The notes beneath the pieces are model-generated. The model did no database searches and was not told the origin of the DNA. It worked only from the letters and a program-made list of their open reading frames with translations. This document shows, in pieces, positions 50,005 to 58,841 of a DNA stretch of 64,000 nucleotides. The position numbers and the translations under genes were made by a program. Each line of letters starts with the position of its first letter. The first letter of the stretch is position 1. Source of the DNA: Amarolinea aalborgensis (GTDB taxonomy: Bacteria > Chloroflexota > Anaerolineae > SSC4 > Amarolineaceae); the NCBI RefSeq assembly GCF_900491745.1, contig NZ_UETR01000001.1, positions 310,001 through 374,000 on the forward strand, read 5' to 3'.

Positions 50005-52820
50005 AACCCCTTCGCACCTTCCTGTTCGACCACGGCAATTTCTGCGTCCGTCAACCCGTACAGCTCATACACCAGCGCATCAATCTGGCGGTCGGTCGCC
50101 TCGATGCGCCGCTGCAGCGCGGCCTTCGCATGCGGCACCCCCTCCGCGGCCAGCCGCTGGTGCAGATCGAGCATCTGCGTGACCAGCGCCACCATGCGGT
50201 CGTGCCGCGCTACGTCCGCGGGGTTAGCGAAGTTGATGGTGCGGATGGGGATGCGATTAGTCACCGGCCCGTCAAAGTGCATGGTGCGGATTGCTTTTGC
50301 GAAGATAAAGCGATAGACGTACCAGTTCAAGAGATGAGAGTGGAGGATTCCAAGAATGTATTTTACTGACATCGGGGAACGATTTTCAAGCTGATTGACA
50401 GTATCAAGAATGACAATCGTTTGAAGCTCACTTTGATCAACGACGCTTCCAATTATCTTCACATGGGGTTGCGGGTTCTCAATATGAGCCACGATGTTCT
50501 GGATGAGAATGCTGTTTGGACGCAGAAAAGCGTTGCTTGGCAACTGTTGATCCGCGCCCACGTAGCCCTTGCGGCCAACGATCTGATAACGGTTAAGATG
50601 CGCTCCCCCAATGACCGACAGATCCCCTTGTTGTACAACGAGGCTTTGAAACATACCTCCTCGTGTGTTGCTGACAAGTTGACCAAGCGAAGCACCACGA
50701 TTGAGAACTTTGTGCGCTATCAGCAATTCCTCATCGCTGACTCCGTTCAGGAAGAACCCGAACCGGTCGCATTCTTGCTTGGATATTACACCGACAAAGT
50801 GTATCTGTTGATCAATCCTGACACTCGATCGGTAGCTATCGGTAGCTGTGCCCTTCTGACGAACGAGGATTACCTGTTCAAGCTTTACGCTTTTCCAGAC
50901 CTTGCCCGTATCAACAAGCTCTTGAAGTTCACTTACCAATTCGGCTCGGGATTTTTGCCAATTCGACGAGTAGGTAAGTGGTTTCGGCACGATGAAGCTA
51001 TTGATGCCGCCAGGTTTCGACAACATACGGGCTTGTGCGATCATAAGCGCCGCGGTGTCTGTGCTGCCAAGTTGGTATTTGGATTCTAAGAAGGCACGTT
51101 CCATGTCCGACAATTCGGCCCCATACGGCGGATTCCCGATCACGGCGTCGAACCCGCCCGCGGCCATCACCTCCGGGAACTCCTTCTTCCAGTCGAACGC
51201 GTTCACCCGTCCAGCCGTCTCCTCGTCCGGCAGGTCCAACTTCCCGTCGTAGAACTCCGGCCCGATCAACGAGTTGCCGCACTTGATGTTGCGACCCAGG
51301 TCGGGCAGCACGCGCTCCACGCCCAGCGACAGCTGGCCGGCCACCCCTTCGCCCTCCAGCACTTTCAGCAGCAGCGAGAGCTTGGTCACCTCCACGGCCT
51401 GCGGGTCAATATCAACGCCGTAGAGGTGGTCCATCAGGATGCGTTTGCGCTCCTCGATGGTTAGCCGGGTTGCGCCGCCGCTCACGCGCTCCAGGGCAGG
51501 GCGTTTGCCTTTCAGCCAGCGCTCAGGCTCTTTGAGGTAATAGGCCAGGTGCCAGTCCAACAAGTATTGGTACGCGCCCAGCAGGAACGATCCCGACCCA
51601 CAGGCAATATCCGCGACGCGTGGGGGCGACCCTGGCGATCGTCCGTGGGCAAGCGTCTTCCCCTCCAGCAGGGGGCCAACCGTCTGGCGCACCATGTAGT
51701 CCACGATGTAGGTGGGCGTGTAGTAGACGCCGCCCGCCTTGCGCACCTCCGGCTTCTCCTCGATCTTGACCTGCCGGCCGGGGGTGAGGCGGATCACCTT
51801 GCCGAGGAAGCGCTCATAGACGTGGCCCAGGATGTCGGCGGGCAGCACCGAAAACTCGTAGGGACTTTGCGGGTAGTAGAGGTGCTCAATGATATCTTTG
51901 AGCACCCTGTCATCAATCTCCAGACCGGGGGTGAGGGTGTCGGGCGCTTCGGCGCGGCCCCGCTCCTCGCTGAAATGGAACAGCCCGGAGTTGTAGCGCA
52001 GGTCCGCGCGACGGAAGAGCTCCCACAAGCGCGCGTAGGTGTGGCCGCCGTTGAGCAGCGCGCGCAGCTGTTCGTACGTCTCCAGGTTGCGCGCCTCACA
52101 GATGCGCAGGAAGACGATGCGGTCTATGGTCTGCTGCACGGCCCAGTTGACGTCATGGCCGCGCAGATGCGGGTTGCGCAGCACCAGGTTGCGCGCCAGC
52201 AGCTCGCGCCAGCGCTCGATCTCGGCCAGGAACTCGTCGTCCACCTCGGCGGTGCCGCGCTTGCCGGCCTTGGCCACGGCGAACCTGTCGAGCGCGCCCT
52301 GCCACACCGCAGCCTTGCTGAAGATGCCCGCGATCTCATCCCAGCGCGCGACGTAGTCCGTGAAACTCAGCAGCAGAATGCGGCCCGTCGCGGCTTTGTC
52401 GCTTCTGTCGGGTCGCATGCGACAGTCGTAGACCGAAAACTCCTCGAAATCGGTCAGGATGGAGAGCGGCAGCTTGGCGCTCCACGCGTAGCGGCGCAGC
52501 TGATAGGCTGGCTCGACGTCGTGCTTGATGTTGACCGAGGGTTTCTTGGCTTCGACGAAGAACTTGCGTTCCTTGCCGATGCGAAAAGAGTAGTCGGGCG
52601 CCTTGGTGGCGTCGCCGACGAGCACCTTGTCCTCGTGCACCACCTCCTTGTACTGCTCCGCGAAGCCCTGGGTGTTGTTGACATCCCAGCCCAGGGCGGC
52701 GAAGAAGGGGTCAATGAACTGGTGGCGGACCGCGGTCTCGCTGAAGGAAGGTGCGCAGTACTGGTCGTAGTTGCGCTGGAAGAGCTCGACGAGCTGGACA
52801 ATCTCGGCCGGAGCGGGCAT
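49983..52820 (-). CDS. Single-chain restriction-modification enzyme (Eco57I/type IIG-like)
   Basis: 945 residues from ATG 52820 (GTGAGG upstream), which lies downstream of the promoter; the frame to 52877 runs through the -10. An N-terminal nuclease-like region has DYSFRIGKERKFFVEAKKP, the D-ExK pattern. The methylase core follows: ADIACGSGSFLLGAYQYLL (SAM-binding motif I) and VIGNPPYGAEL (NPPY catalytic motif for N6-adenine). Target-recognition segments and a coiled C-terminus end it. It should both methylate and cut DNA at a specific site, needing no separate subunit. Convergent with the ATPase-nuclease gene, 38 bases between stops. Confidence 0.93.
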   Translation of the reverse strand: MPAPAEIVQLVELFQRNYDQYCAPSFSETAVRHQFIDPFFAALGWDVNNTQGFAEQYKEVVHEDKVLVGDATKAPDYSFRIGKERKFFVEAKKPSVNIKHDVEPAYQLRRYAWSAKLPLSILTDFEEFSVYDCRMRPDRSDKAATGRILLLSFTDYVARWDEIAGIFSKAAVWQGALDRFAVAKAGKRGTAEVDDEFLAEIERWRELLARNLVLRNPHLRGHDVNWAVQQTIDRIVFLRICEARNLETYEQLRALLNGGHTYARLWELFRRADLRYNSGLFHFSEERGRAEAPDTLTPGLEIDDRVLKDIIEHLYYPQSPYEFSVLPADILGHVYERFLGKVIRLTPGRQVKIEEKPEVRKAGGVYYTPTYIVDYMVRQTVGPLLEGKTLAHGRSPGSPPRVADIACGSGSFLLGAYQYLLDWHLAYYLKEPERWLKGKRPALERVSGGATRLTIEERKRILMDHLYGVDIDPQAVEVTKLSLLLKVLEGEGVAGQLSLGVERVLPDLGRNIKCGNSLIGPEFYDGKLDLPDEETAGRVNAFDWKKEFPEVMAAGGFDAVIGNPPYGAELSDMERAFLESKYQLGSTDTAALMIAQARMLSKPGGINSFIVPKPLTYSSNWQKSRAELVSELQELVDTGKVWKSVKLEQVILVRQKGTATDSYRSSVRIDQQIHFVGVISKQECDRFGFFLNGVSDEELLIAHKVLNRGASLGQLVSNTRGGMFQSLVVQQGDLSVIGGAHLNRYQIVGRKGYVGADQQLPSNAFLRPNSILIQNIVAHIENPQPHVKIIGSVVDQSELQTIVILDTVNQLENRSPMSVKYILGILHSHLLNWYVYRFIFAKAIRTMHFDGPVTNRIPIRTINFANPADVARHDRMVALVTQMLDLHQRLAAEGVPHAKAALQRRIEATDRQIDALVYELYGLTDAEIAVVEQEGAKGLEHEASK

Positions 52821-52867
52821 GGGCGCCTCACGGTGGTAGGGTGGTTGGCGGCAGCGTGCTGCCGGAG

Positions 52868-52896
52868 ATTGTAGCACAGGCGGGCGCGGGGGTCAA
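52868..52896 (-). promoter_or_regulatory. Promoter for restriction-modification gene
   Basis: On the minus strand: TTGACC (52891-52896), 17-base spacer, extended -10 TGC-TACAAT (52868-52873). Start near 52861, leader about 41 bases to ATG 52820. Confidence 0.75.
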
Positions 52897-52919
52897 TCGC
52901 ATGGGGATCTGCGGGTGCA

Positions 52920-53216
52920 TCAGGTCTCAGCGTGCACGATGGGTATGGCGGACAGCCTGACACCCAAAGCATGAAGGAGTTTGAGCACCGTGTCATAGCG
53001 TGGTTTGGCTCCAGGCGCAAGCGTCTTGTAGAGGCTCTCGCGCCCTAAACCAGTATCTTTCGCAAGTTGAGCCATGCCACGGGCGCGAGCCACGTCGCGC
53101 ACCGCGGCCAGAAACACGTCAGGATTGGGATCTTCCAGCGCAGCGGTAAGGTATTCAGCCATGGTTTCCTCATCGTCGAGATAATCGGCTGCATCGAACG
53201 TGGCAAATCTGGTCAT
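52920..53216 (-). CDS. higA: HigA-type antitoxin (addiction module)
   Basis: 98 residues. FDAADYLDDEETMAEYLTAA, then the HTH segment MAQLAKDTGLGRESLYKTLA and YDTVLKLLHALGVRLSAIP match the HigA2/probable addiction module antidote family with a Xre-like HTH. It starts three bases after the toxin gene ends, in the toxin-first order typical of HigBA. Confidence 0.9.
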   Translation of the reverse strand: MTRFATFDAADYLDDEETMAEYLTAALEDPNPDVFLAAVRDVARARGMAQLAKDTGLGRESLYKTLAPGAKPRYDTVLKLLHALGVRLSAIPIVHAET

Positions 53217-53219
53217 AGT

Positions 53220-53519
53220 TTACTCCTCATGCAAAGCCCGCGCCATCTCAAGTGCTCGTTTGATATCCCGCTTTTGGGAAGACTTGTCACCGGCCAGAAG
53301 AAGTAGATAGATCACCTCTCCGCGACGAGTGTAATAGACTCGATAGCCCGGTCCGACATGGATACGCATTTCCGAAACGCCTTCACCAACCGGTTCGCAG
53401 TCGCCGAAGTTTCCGTGCTCGGCAGATCGAATACGATGAAGAATGCGGGCGCGCCCCACCTTGTCTTTCAAGGTAGCCAACCAGGCATCGAATTCCGCGG
53501 AGCGCAGGAAGATGTTCAT
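53220..53519 (-). CDS. higB: HigB/RelE-type toxin
   Basis: 99 residues from ATG 53519; the long frame to 53825 runs back through the promoter and repeats and is rejected. FDAWLATLKDKVGRARILHRI, then EMRIHVGPGYRVYYTRRGEVIYLLLLAGDKSSQKRDI is the HigB/RelE-ParE fold, an mRNA-cleaving toxin. The -10 ends eight bases before ATG, so the transcript is likely leaderless. Confidence 0.9.
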   Translation of the reverse strand: MNIFLRSAEFDAWLATLKDKVGRARILHRIRSAEHGNFGDCEPVGEGVSEMRIHVGPGYRVYYTRRGEVIYLLLLAGDKSSQKRDIKRALEMARALHEE

Positions 53520-53526
53520 GGCCCAC

Positions 53527-53555
53527 AGTATAACTGCGCCATTGTTTTTGCGCAA
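53527..53555 (-). promoter_or_regulatory. higBA promoter, likely leaderless start
   Basis: On the minus strand: TTGCGC (53550-53555), 17-base spacer, TATACT (53527-53532). Start falls near 53520, at the ATG. Confidence 0.65.
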
Positions 53556-53644
53556 CTGGATGTGATGGTGTCGAGCCAGCCGGTCTCCAACGGCTTCTGT
53601 GCAAAGCGGGAAGGACAGTAGCTGCTGGGTCTGCCCGGAATTCA

Positions 53645-53740
53645 GACAGGATTCACAGGATTGACAGGATATTCGAACTCTCGTGCCGATAGTTTTGCAC
53701 ACCACAGAGCAAGAATCCTGCACATCCTGTTCATCCTGTC
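53645..53740. repeat. Inverted pair of NACAGGATT 9-mer triplets
   Basis: Three 9-base NACAGGATT units (53645-53670) face a degenerate inverted copy (53715-53740, ATCCTG words). A third copy in direct sense lies at 57709-57734. Stretch 53556-53895 has no gene. Confidence 0.8.
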
Positions 53741-53784
53741 CAAATCGGCCTGCAGGGTGAGCAGTTACGAATTTCAGGGGTACC

Positions 53785-53823
53785 GTATCACAGCGCGGGC
53801 AATTCGGGAACCGCTGTTGATCC
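53785..53823. repeat. Dispersed hairpin repeat, copy 1 (CACAGCG ... CGCTGT)
   Basis: About 39 bases that match 58839-58876 with five or six changes. CAGCG and CGCTG ends can pair. Confidence 0.65.
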
Positions 53824-53824
53824 A

Positions 53825-53833
53825 TGCTATAAT
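53825..53833 (+). promoter_or_regulatory. Extended -10 TGCTATAAT for BTAD regulator gene
   Basis: TG-C-TATAAT with no clear -35. Start near 53840, about 56 bases before ATG 53896. Confidence 0.5.
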
Positions 53834-53895
53834 ATGAGTGGCTCTTTCGATCGTTGGATTACACCCGCTGCGGCAACATCAAGGAAGCTCTGCAC

Positions 53896-56800
53896 ATGAA
53901 CCCCACTGGGACACTGCACATTCACCTTCTGGGATACTTCTCCCTGACCTGCGACGCGCAGCCCATCACGGCGTTGGATCAGCCGCGGCTGCAAGCCCTA
54001 TTGGCCTTTCTCGTCTTGCAGCGCGGCGTTCCCCAATCACGCCAACAGTTGGCCTGCCTCTTCTGGCCTGATACCACCGATGCCAGGGCACGCTCGAACT
54101 TCCGGACGTTGTTTCATCGCTTGCGCCAGACCCTCCCCAACGCTGATCGCTTTCTTCTGTTCGACGCGCACCATGTTCAGTGGCGCCGCGACGGGCCTTT
54201 TTGCCTGGATGTGGCCGACTTCGAGGCTGCACTGGCCGCGGCCAGCAGCAGCGACTCTCTGCAAGCCGCGGTGGACCTCTACACCGGCGATCTGTTGCCC
54301 TCCTGCTACGATGAGTGGATCATGCCCGCGCGCGAGCGGCTGCACCAGTTGTTCCTGCAGAGCCTGGAGCGCCTGGTTTCCCAACAAGAAGCCCTGCGCC
54401 AGTTCGAGCCTGCGATTCGTAACGCCCAGCGCTTGCTGCGCGCCGATCCTCTGCACGAGGCCGGCCATCGCCACCTGATGCGCCTGCACCTGGCCAACGG
54501 CGATCGGGCCAGGGCCTTGCGCGCCTACCACCGCTGCGCCACCCTGCTGCGCCAGGAATTGGGGGTTGATCCCAGCTCGACCACGCAGGCGCTCTACCAG
54601 CGTTTGCTGACGCTTGCAGATAGCGACCCCGGCCCGAGAGCCGCCCACACGTTTGCCTTGCCGTCTGTTGTGGCGCCAGCTTTAGTTGGCCGCCAGGCGG
54701 AGTGGGCGCAACTGCTGGAAATTTGGCGGGCCGCGGCCGCCGGCAGCCCGGGCCTGGCGCTGCTCAGCGGCGAGGCTGGCGTTGGAGCCACGCGGCTGGC
54801 CGAGGAGTTGGTGGCCTGGGTCTGGCGGCAGGACGGCGACGTGGCGGTGGCCCGCGGTGACGCGGCCAGCCGTCAGTTGCCCTTCGCGCCCATCGCCGCC
54901 TGGCTGCGCAGCCCGGCGCTGCAAACCCGTTTGGCGGCCCTGGATACGTCGCGCCTGGTCGAGATAGCCCGCCTGCTGCCGGAGGTGTTGGCGGGGCGGG
55001 CGGGCCTGGCCGCGCCCGGCCCCTTGGTCGAGGCGTGGCAGCGCCAGCGCTTCTTCGAGGCGCTGGCCGCGCCGCTGCTGCAGCATCAGCGCCCGCTGCT
55101 GCTGTTGGCCGACGACCTGCACCAGAGCGACGACCAGACGCTGGAGTGGCTGCACTACGTGTTGAGCCAGGCGGGGCGTGCGCCTCTGCTCGTGCTGGGC
55201 ACGGCGCGTCGCGAGGAGGTTCAAGCTGATCACCCGCTGGCCGGCCTGCGGCGCGACTTACAAGCGGCCGGCCGTTGGCACGAGCTAACCCTGGAACCGC
55301 TGAACGCCAGCGAGAGCGGCGAATTGGCCGTCAGCCTGGCCGGCCGGGAGCTGACGCCGTGCGAAATCCGGCACCTCTATCACGACAGCGAGGGCAACCC
55401 GTTGTTCCTGGTCGAGACCGTGCGCGCCGGCCTGCTGACCCCGCCGGGGCCGCAGCCAGACTCCGATCCTGATCCCACCGGCCCCCTGTGCCTGCTGTGT
55501 CCCGTGCGCATCCATCAGTCGCTCAAGGTGCAGGCCGTGGTTGAGCAGCGCCTGGCGCAGCTTTCTGCGAGCGGTCGCAGCCTGGCCCAGGTTGCCGCGG
55601 TGATTGGGCGCCAGTTCACCCTGGACCTCCTGCAACCCGTCAGCGACCTGGACGAGACGGCGCTGCTGACGACTTTGGACGAATTGTGGCGCAGGGGCAT
55701 CGTGCGTGAGCAAGGCGCGGAGGGTTACGGCTTCAGCCATAACAAGCTGCGCGCCGCGGCCTATGCCCAGTTGAGCCTGCCTCAACGCCAACTGATGCAC
55801 CGCCGGGTGGCGCAGGCGCTGCAAGCGGCGCCGGCCGGACAGATTGGCCTGGCCGCGCGATTGGCCTACCACTACGATGAGGCCGGCGATGCGCCGCGGG
55901 CAGCGACCTGCTGGCTGCAAGCCGGGGATGACGCGCGCGCCGTCGCTGCCGTGCGTGAAGCCGATGCCTGCTATCGCCGCGCCGTCGCCATCCTGCACGC
56001 ACGCGGCGACCCGGTTGGCGCCGGCCAGGCCATGCTGAAGTTGGGCATGGCCCATCACGCGGCCTTCGATTTTAGCACGGCCGACGCTGCGTACGCCGCC
56101 GGGTTTGACCTGCTGGCGCAGCAGCCACTCTGGCCGGCCGCCGCGCACGCAGAAACCGCACCGCGCGCCGCCTTGCGCCTGGCCCGCCTGCTTCCCCAGA
56201 CCCTCGATCCCGCGGCCGATGATGGCCGCGACGCCTGGCTGATTGATCAACTCTTCTGCGGCCTGGTCGCCGAAGGTCCGGACATGACCATCGTGCCCGA
56301 TATCGCGCGTGACTGGCAGATCGAGGAAAACGGCCGCGCCTACGTTTTCAACCTGCGGCGTGACGTGTGCTGGCGCGATGGCGTGCCGGTCACCGCGGGC
56401 GATTTCGAGTTTGCCTGGCGCCGCGCCCTGGACCCGGTCACCGCGGCGCCCTTCGCCCACCTGCTAAGCGACATCGCCGGCGCGCAGGCCCTGCTGACCG
56501 GCCACGCGGCCGATGCGGGCCAGCTCGGCGTGCAGATTTTGGACCCTTTTACCCTGCGCGTCACCCTGGCCGAGCCGACCAACAGCTTTCTCTACGTGCT
56601 GGCGCATCGGATTGCCTTTGCCGTGCCCCGCCACGCGCGCGCGCGCGACGGCGCGGTCTGGACCGAGCCGGCGCACCTGGTAAGCAATGGGCCGTTCTAC
56701 CTGGCCGACTGGCAGGCGGGGAAAGCCCTGACCCTGGAGCGGAACCCCGACTATCATCTGCCCGTGGCCGGCAATGTGGGCCAGGTGCAGGTGGCGCTGT

Positions 56801-57660
56801 TGGCGGACTGGAGCGAGCAGACGCCGTGGTACGAGGCCGGTCAGTTGGACGTGCTGGCGCTGCACCGCCTGCCGCGGGCCGAGACCATCCGCCTGCACCG
56901 GCGCCATCCCGCGCAGTTCCACTCGGTGTCCGACCTGCGCGTGGACTACCTCGCCTTCGACACCCGCCGGCCGCCCTTCGACGATACCCGCGTGCGGCAG
57001 GCTTTTGTGATGGCTACCGACCGCGCGTACCTCTCGGCGGCGCGGCTGTTCGGCTACGATCAGCCGGTCAGCGGGGGCTTCGTGCCGCCCAACCTGCCGG
57101 GGCATGTCGCGGACATTGCCCTGCCCTACGCGCCGGCGCGGGCGCAGCAGCTCCTGGCGGAGGCCGGCTACCCTGGCGGGCAGGGTCTGCCGGGGATCGA
57201 ACTATGGGGCGGTGAAGGCTCGGGCACCTGGGATCCCGTGGGCGAGTACCTGGCGCAGCAGTGGCAGCGGGTCTTGGGGGTGAATAGCCAGCGGCGCACG
57301 GTGGCCGCCGAGCGCTTGATCCGCTTCTCCAGCGCGGAGGGACCTCACGCTTTCTTCGTGGGCTGGCGGGCTGACTATCCCGATCCAGACAACTTCCTGC
57401 GCCTGGCCCCCATTGGTTGGCAGACCGGCTGGCGTCATGCGCACTACGATGACCTCGTGACCAGGGCCAAGACCCTACGCGACGCGACCGAGCGTCTGCG
57501 TCTCTACCGCGAGGCCGAGACCATCCTGGCCCAAGAAGCCCCCATCCTGCCCCTCACCTATCACCATTGGTACGCGCTGTTCAAGCCCCGCGTGACCCAT
57601 TTCCCCATCTCGCCCATGCGGCGCTGGTTTCTGAAGGATGTGGTGATTACCCCGGACTAG
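53896..57660 (+). CDS. BTAD regulator / AAA ATPase / SBP_bac_5 fusion
   Basis: 1254 residues from ATG 53896 (AAGGAAG upstream). Residues 1-95 form a winged-helix-like start (LHIHLLGYFSLTCD, ALLAFLVLQRGVPQSRQQLA). Residues about 95-240 are the bacterial transcriptional activation domain (YTGDLLPSCYDEWI, DPLHEAGHRHLMRLH). An ATPase domain runs about 255-600; its Walker A-like LLSGEAGVGATRLAEEL has Ala-Thr where Lys-Ser/Thr is normal, and Walker B-like LLLLADDLHQSDD. A TPR-like stretch leads to a full oligopeptide-binding SBP_bac_5 domain (about 770-1250: VTAGDFEFAWRRALDP, VRQAFVMATDRAYL, ILPLTYHHW). No signal or membrane helix is seen, so the binding domain is probably cytoplasmic. Likely a peptide- or ligand-sensing transcription factor; target genes unknown. 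Confidence 0.92.
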   Translation: MNPTGTLHIHLLGYFSLTCDAQPITALDQPRLQALLAFLVLQRGVPQSRQQLACLFWPDTTDARARSNFRTLFHRLRQTLPNADRFLLFDAHHVQWRRDGPFCLDVADFEAALAAASSSDSLQAAVDLYTGDLLPSCYDEWIMPARERLHQLFLQSLERLVSQQEALRQFEPAIRNAQRLLRADPLHEAGHRHLMRLHLANGDRARALRAYHRCATLLRQELGVDPSSTTQALYQRLLTLADSDPGPRAAHTFALPSVVAPALVGRQAEWAQLLEIWRAAAAGSPGLALLSGEAGVGATRLAEELVAWVWRQDGDVAVARGDAASRQLPFAPIAAWLRSPALQTRLAALDTSRLVEIARLLPEVLAGRAGLAAPGPLVEAWQRQRFFEALAAPLLQHQRPLLLLADDLHQSDDQTLEWLHYVLSQAGRAPLLVLGTARREEVQADHPLAGLRRDLQAAGRWHELTLEPLNASESGELAVSLAGRELTPCEIRHLYHDSEGNPLFLVETVRAGLLTPPGPQPDSDPDPTGPLCLLCPVRIHQSLKVQAVVEQRLAQLSASGRSLAQVAAVIGRQFTLDLLQPVSDLDETALLTTLDELWRRGIVREQGAEGYGFSHNKLRAAAYAQLSLPQRQLMHRRVAQALQAAPAGQIGLAARLAYHYDEAGDAPRAATCWLQAGDDARAVAAVREADACYRRAVAILHARGDPVGAGQAMLKLGMAHHAAFDFSTADAAYAAGFDLLAQQPLWPAAAHAETAPRAALRLARLLPQTLDPAADDGRDAWLIDQLFCGLVAEGPDMTIVPDIARDWQIEENGRAYVFNLRRDVCWRDGVPVTAGDFEFAWRRALDPVTAAPFAHLLSDIAGAQALLTGHAADAGQLGVQILDPFTLRVTLAEPTNSFLYVLAHRIAFAVPRHARARDGAVWTEPAHLVSNGPFYLADWQAGKALTLERNPDYHLPVAGNVGQVQVALLADWSEQTPWYEAGQLDVLALHRLPRAETIRLHRRHPAQFHSVSDLRVDYLAFDTRRPPFDDTRVRQAFVMATDRAYLSAARLFGYDQPVSGGFVPPNLPGHVADIALPYAPARAQQLLAEAGYPGGQGLPGIELWGGEGSGTWDPVGEYLAQQWQRVLGVNSQRRTVAAERLIRFSSAEGPHAFFVGWRADYPDPDNFLRLAPIGWQTGWRHAHYDDLVTRAKTLRDATERLRLYREAETILAQEAPILPLTYHHWYALFKPRVTHFPISPMRRWFLKDVVITPD

Positions 57661-57708
57661 AGAGAGGATCGCCTTCCAGCGGTGACTTCTCAGGCTGGCA
57701 GGAATGTA

Positions 57709-57734
57709 GACAGGATTTACAGGATTCACAGGAT
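57709..57734. repeat. NACAGGATT triplet, third copy
   Basis: Three 9-base units follow the BTAD gene's stop by 48 bases. Confidence 0.8.
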
Positions 57735-57774
57735 ACTTGGCTCTTTGTGCCAGTTGATCACGCTGCACCTATCC

Positions 57775-57826
57775 ACTTTGTACTATGTACTTTGCGCTAT
57801 GGTCTTTGCGCTATGTACTTTGCACT
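57775..57826. repeat. CTTTGCGCTATG/TACTTTGCAC word repeat
   Basis: Five or six units of about 10 bases (CTTTGTACTATG, CTTTGCGCTATG, CTTTGCACTC). On the minus strand they encode the last residues (VQST) and the TAG stop of the next gene. Confidence 0.75.
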
Positions 57827-58710
57827 CCCCGCGCTCCCTTCGCCAGCGCTTCCATCTGCGCCAAATGCGTCGCCTCGTGCGCGGCGAAGTAGCTCACCTG
57901 CTGGCGGATGCTGACCGCGCCAAATTCCTCGTGCTGGCCGATGCGCCACCAATCCGCCAGGGGAATCGCCATCAAGCGGGCCAGGAGTTGGGCGCGCGCC
58001 GCCAGGTATTCGGCGAAGATTTCTTGGGTGGTCGGATGCTGCTCTGCCTGATTCTGCGCCCACGCGTAGACGGCCAGCGCGGTCAGGGCCGGGTTTTCCT
58101 CCGCCAACATCCGTTCCAGCCGGTATGCAAGCACACCTTGGGCGTCACGTAGATGGGTCACCGCCTGGTGCAGCGACCAGGCCCCCGGCGCAGGCTCGTG
58201 ACTCAGGGCGTCCTCGGGGATACCCTCGATCAGTGCGGCCACCGCGGATGGAGTCTGCCGCAGGCGTTCGAGGGCGGCCGGCGGGTCCAGCTCATTCAGC
58301 CAATAGACTGGAAGCCAACGCTGGAATGTCTCCGGCCAGGCGCCGCAGGTGCGGCAGTGGACAGGCGGCGCCTTGACTACCGCGTAACCGCAGGTGCGGC
58401 ACACGTAGGCATCGGGCGTCTCGTCAATCAGGGTGAACCGCCCATCCGCCAGGGCTTGAGCGCCCACGCGCAGAGCCGCCACAAGTTCGGCTCCAACGTC
58501 GAAGGTGGTCAGATCCGCTGCAAGCTGTTCCGTCGCGTCCGCCAGCACCTGCTTGTCGCCGGGCAACTCACGCGCGTACGCGGCCCGGCGCACCACGGCG
58601 TCAGCCGCCGCACGCGCCAGCTTGGCGACATTGTACTGCCCTTCGCGCTCCAGGCGGCTGGCCAGGGCCATCAGCCGAACCAGGACATCGGTCCCATGCA
58701 CATCAAGCAT
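57811..58710 (-). CDS. Rubredoxin-like zinc ribbon fused to DinB-like domain
   Basis: 299 residues from ATG 58710, eight bases after GGAGGG; the frame upstream to 58992 lacks support. An N-terminal helical domain (MALASRLEREGQYNVAKLAR) resembles a short ferritin-like bundle. A rubredoxin-like ribbon follows (YVCRTCGYAVV, VHCRTCGAWPETF; two CxxC). The C-terminal 150 residues are DinB_2-like (GAWSLHQAVTHLRDAQGVL, AAHEATHLAQMEAL) with His residues placed to hold a metal. The combination recalls rubrerythrin plus a metal-dependent DinB enzyme; activity unknown. Confidence 0.85.
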   Translation of the reverse strand: MLDVHGTDVLVRLMALASRLEREGQYNVAKLARAAADAVVRRAAYARELPGDKQVLADATEQLAADLTTFDVGAELVAALRVGAQALADGRFTLIDETPDAYVCRTCGYAVVKAPPVHCRTCGAWPETFQRWLPVYWLNELDPPAALERLRQTPSAVAALIEGIPEDALSHEPAPGAWSLHQAVTHLRDAQGVLAYRLERMLAEENPALTALAVYAWAQNQAEQHPTTQEIFAEYLAARAQLLARLMAIPLADWWRIGQHEEFGAVSIRQQVSYFAAHEATHLAQMEALAKGARGVQST

Positions 58711-58835
58711 TACCATCACCCTCCCTCTCAGGTTGTATTCATAGTCATGTACGACGCGGGCCTCATGGTGGCGCCGAGTCGCACCGCCGTGCGTCGCTCG
58801 ATGAGGCCGGCGCCTTCCAGCAGCCGCGGGGTGCC

Positions 58836-58841
58836 ATTGTA
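58836..58841 (-). promoter_or_regulatory. Possible -10 (TGA-TACAAT) for rubredoxin/DinB gene
   Basis: Lies on the minus strand at the edge of the dispersed hairpin repeat, 126 bases before the start codon. The -35 is poor. Confidence 0.35.

Noticed and set aside
51549..52874. 441-codon plus-strand frame inside the restriction-modification gene
   Set aside because: Antisense to clear methylase and nuclease motifs; no ribosome-binding site or domain.
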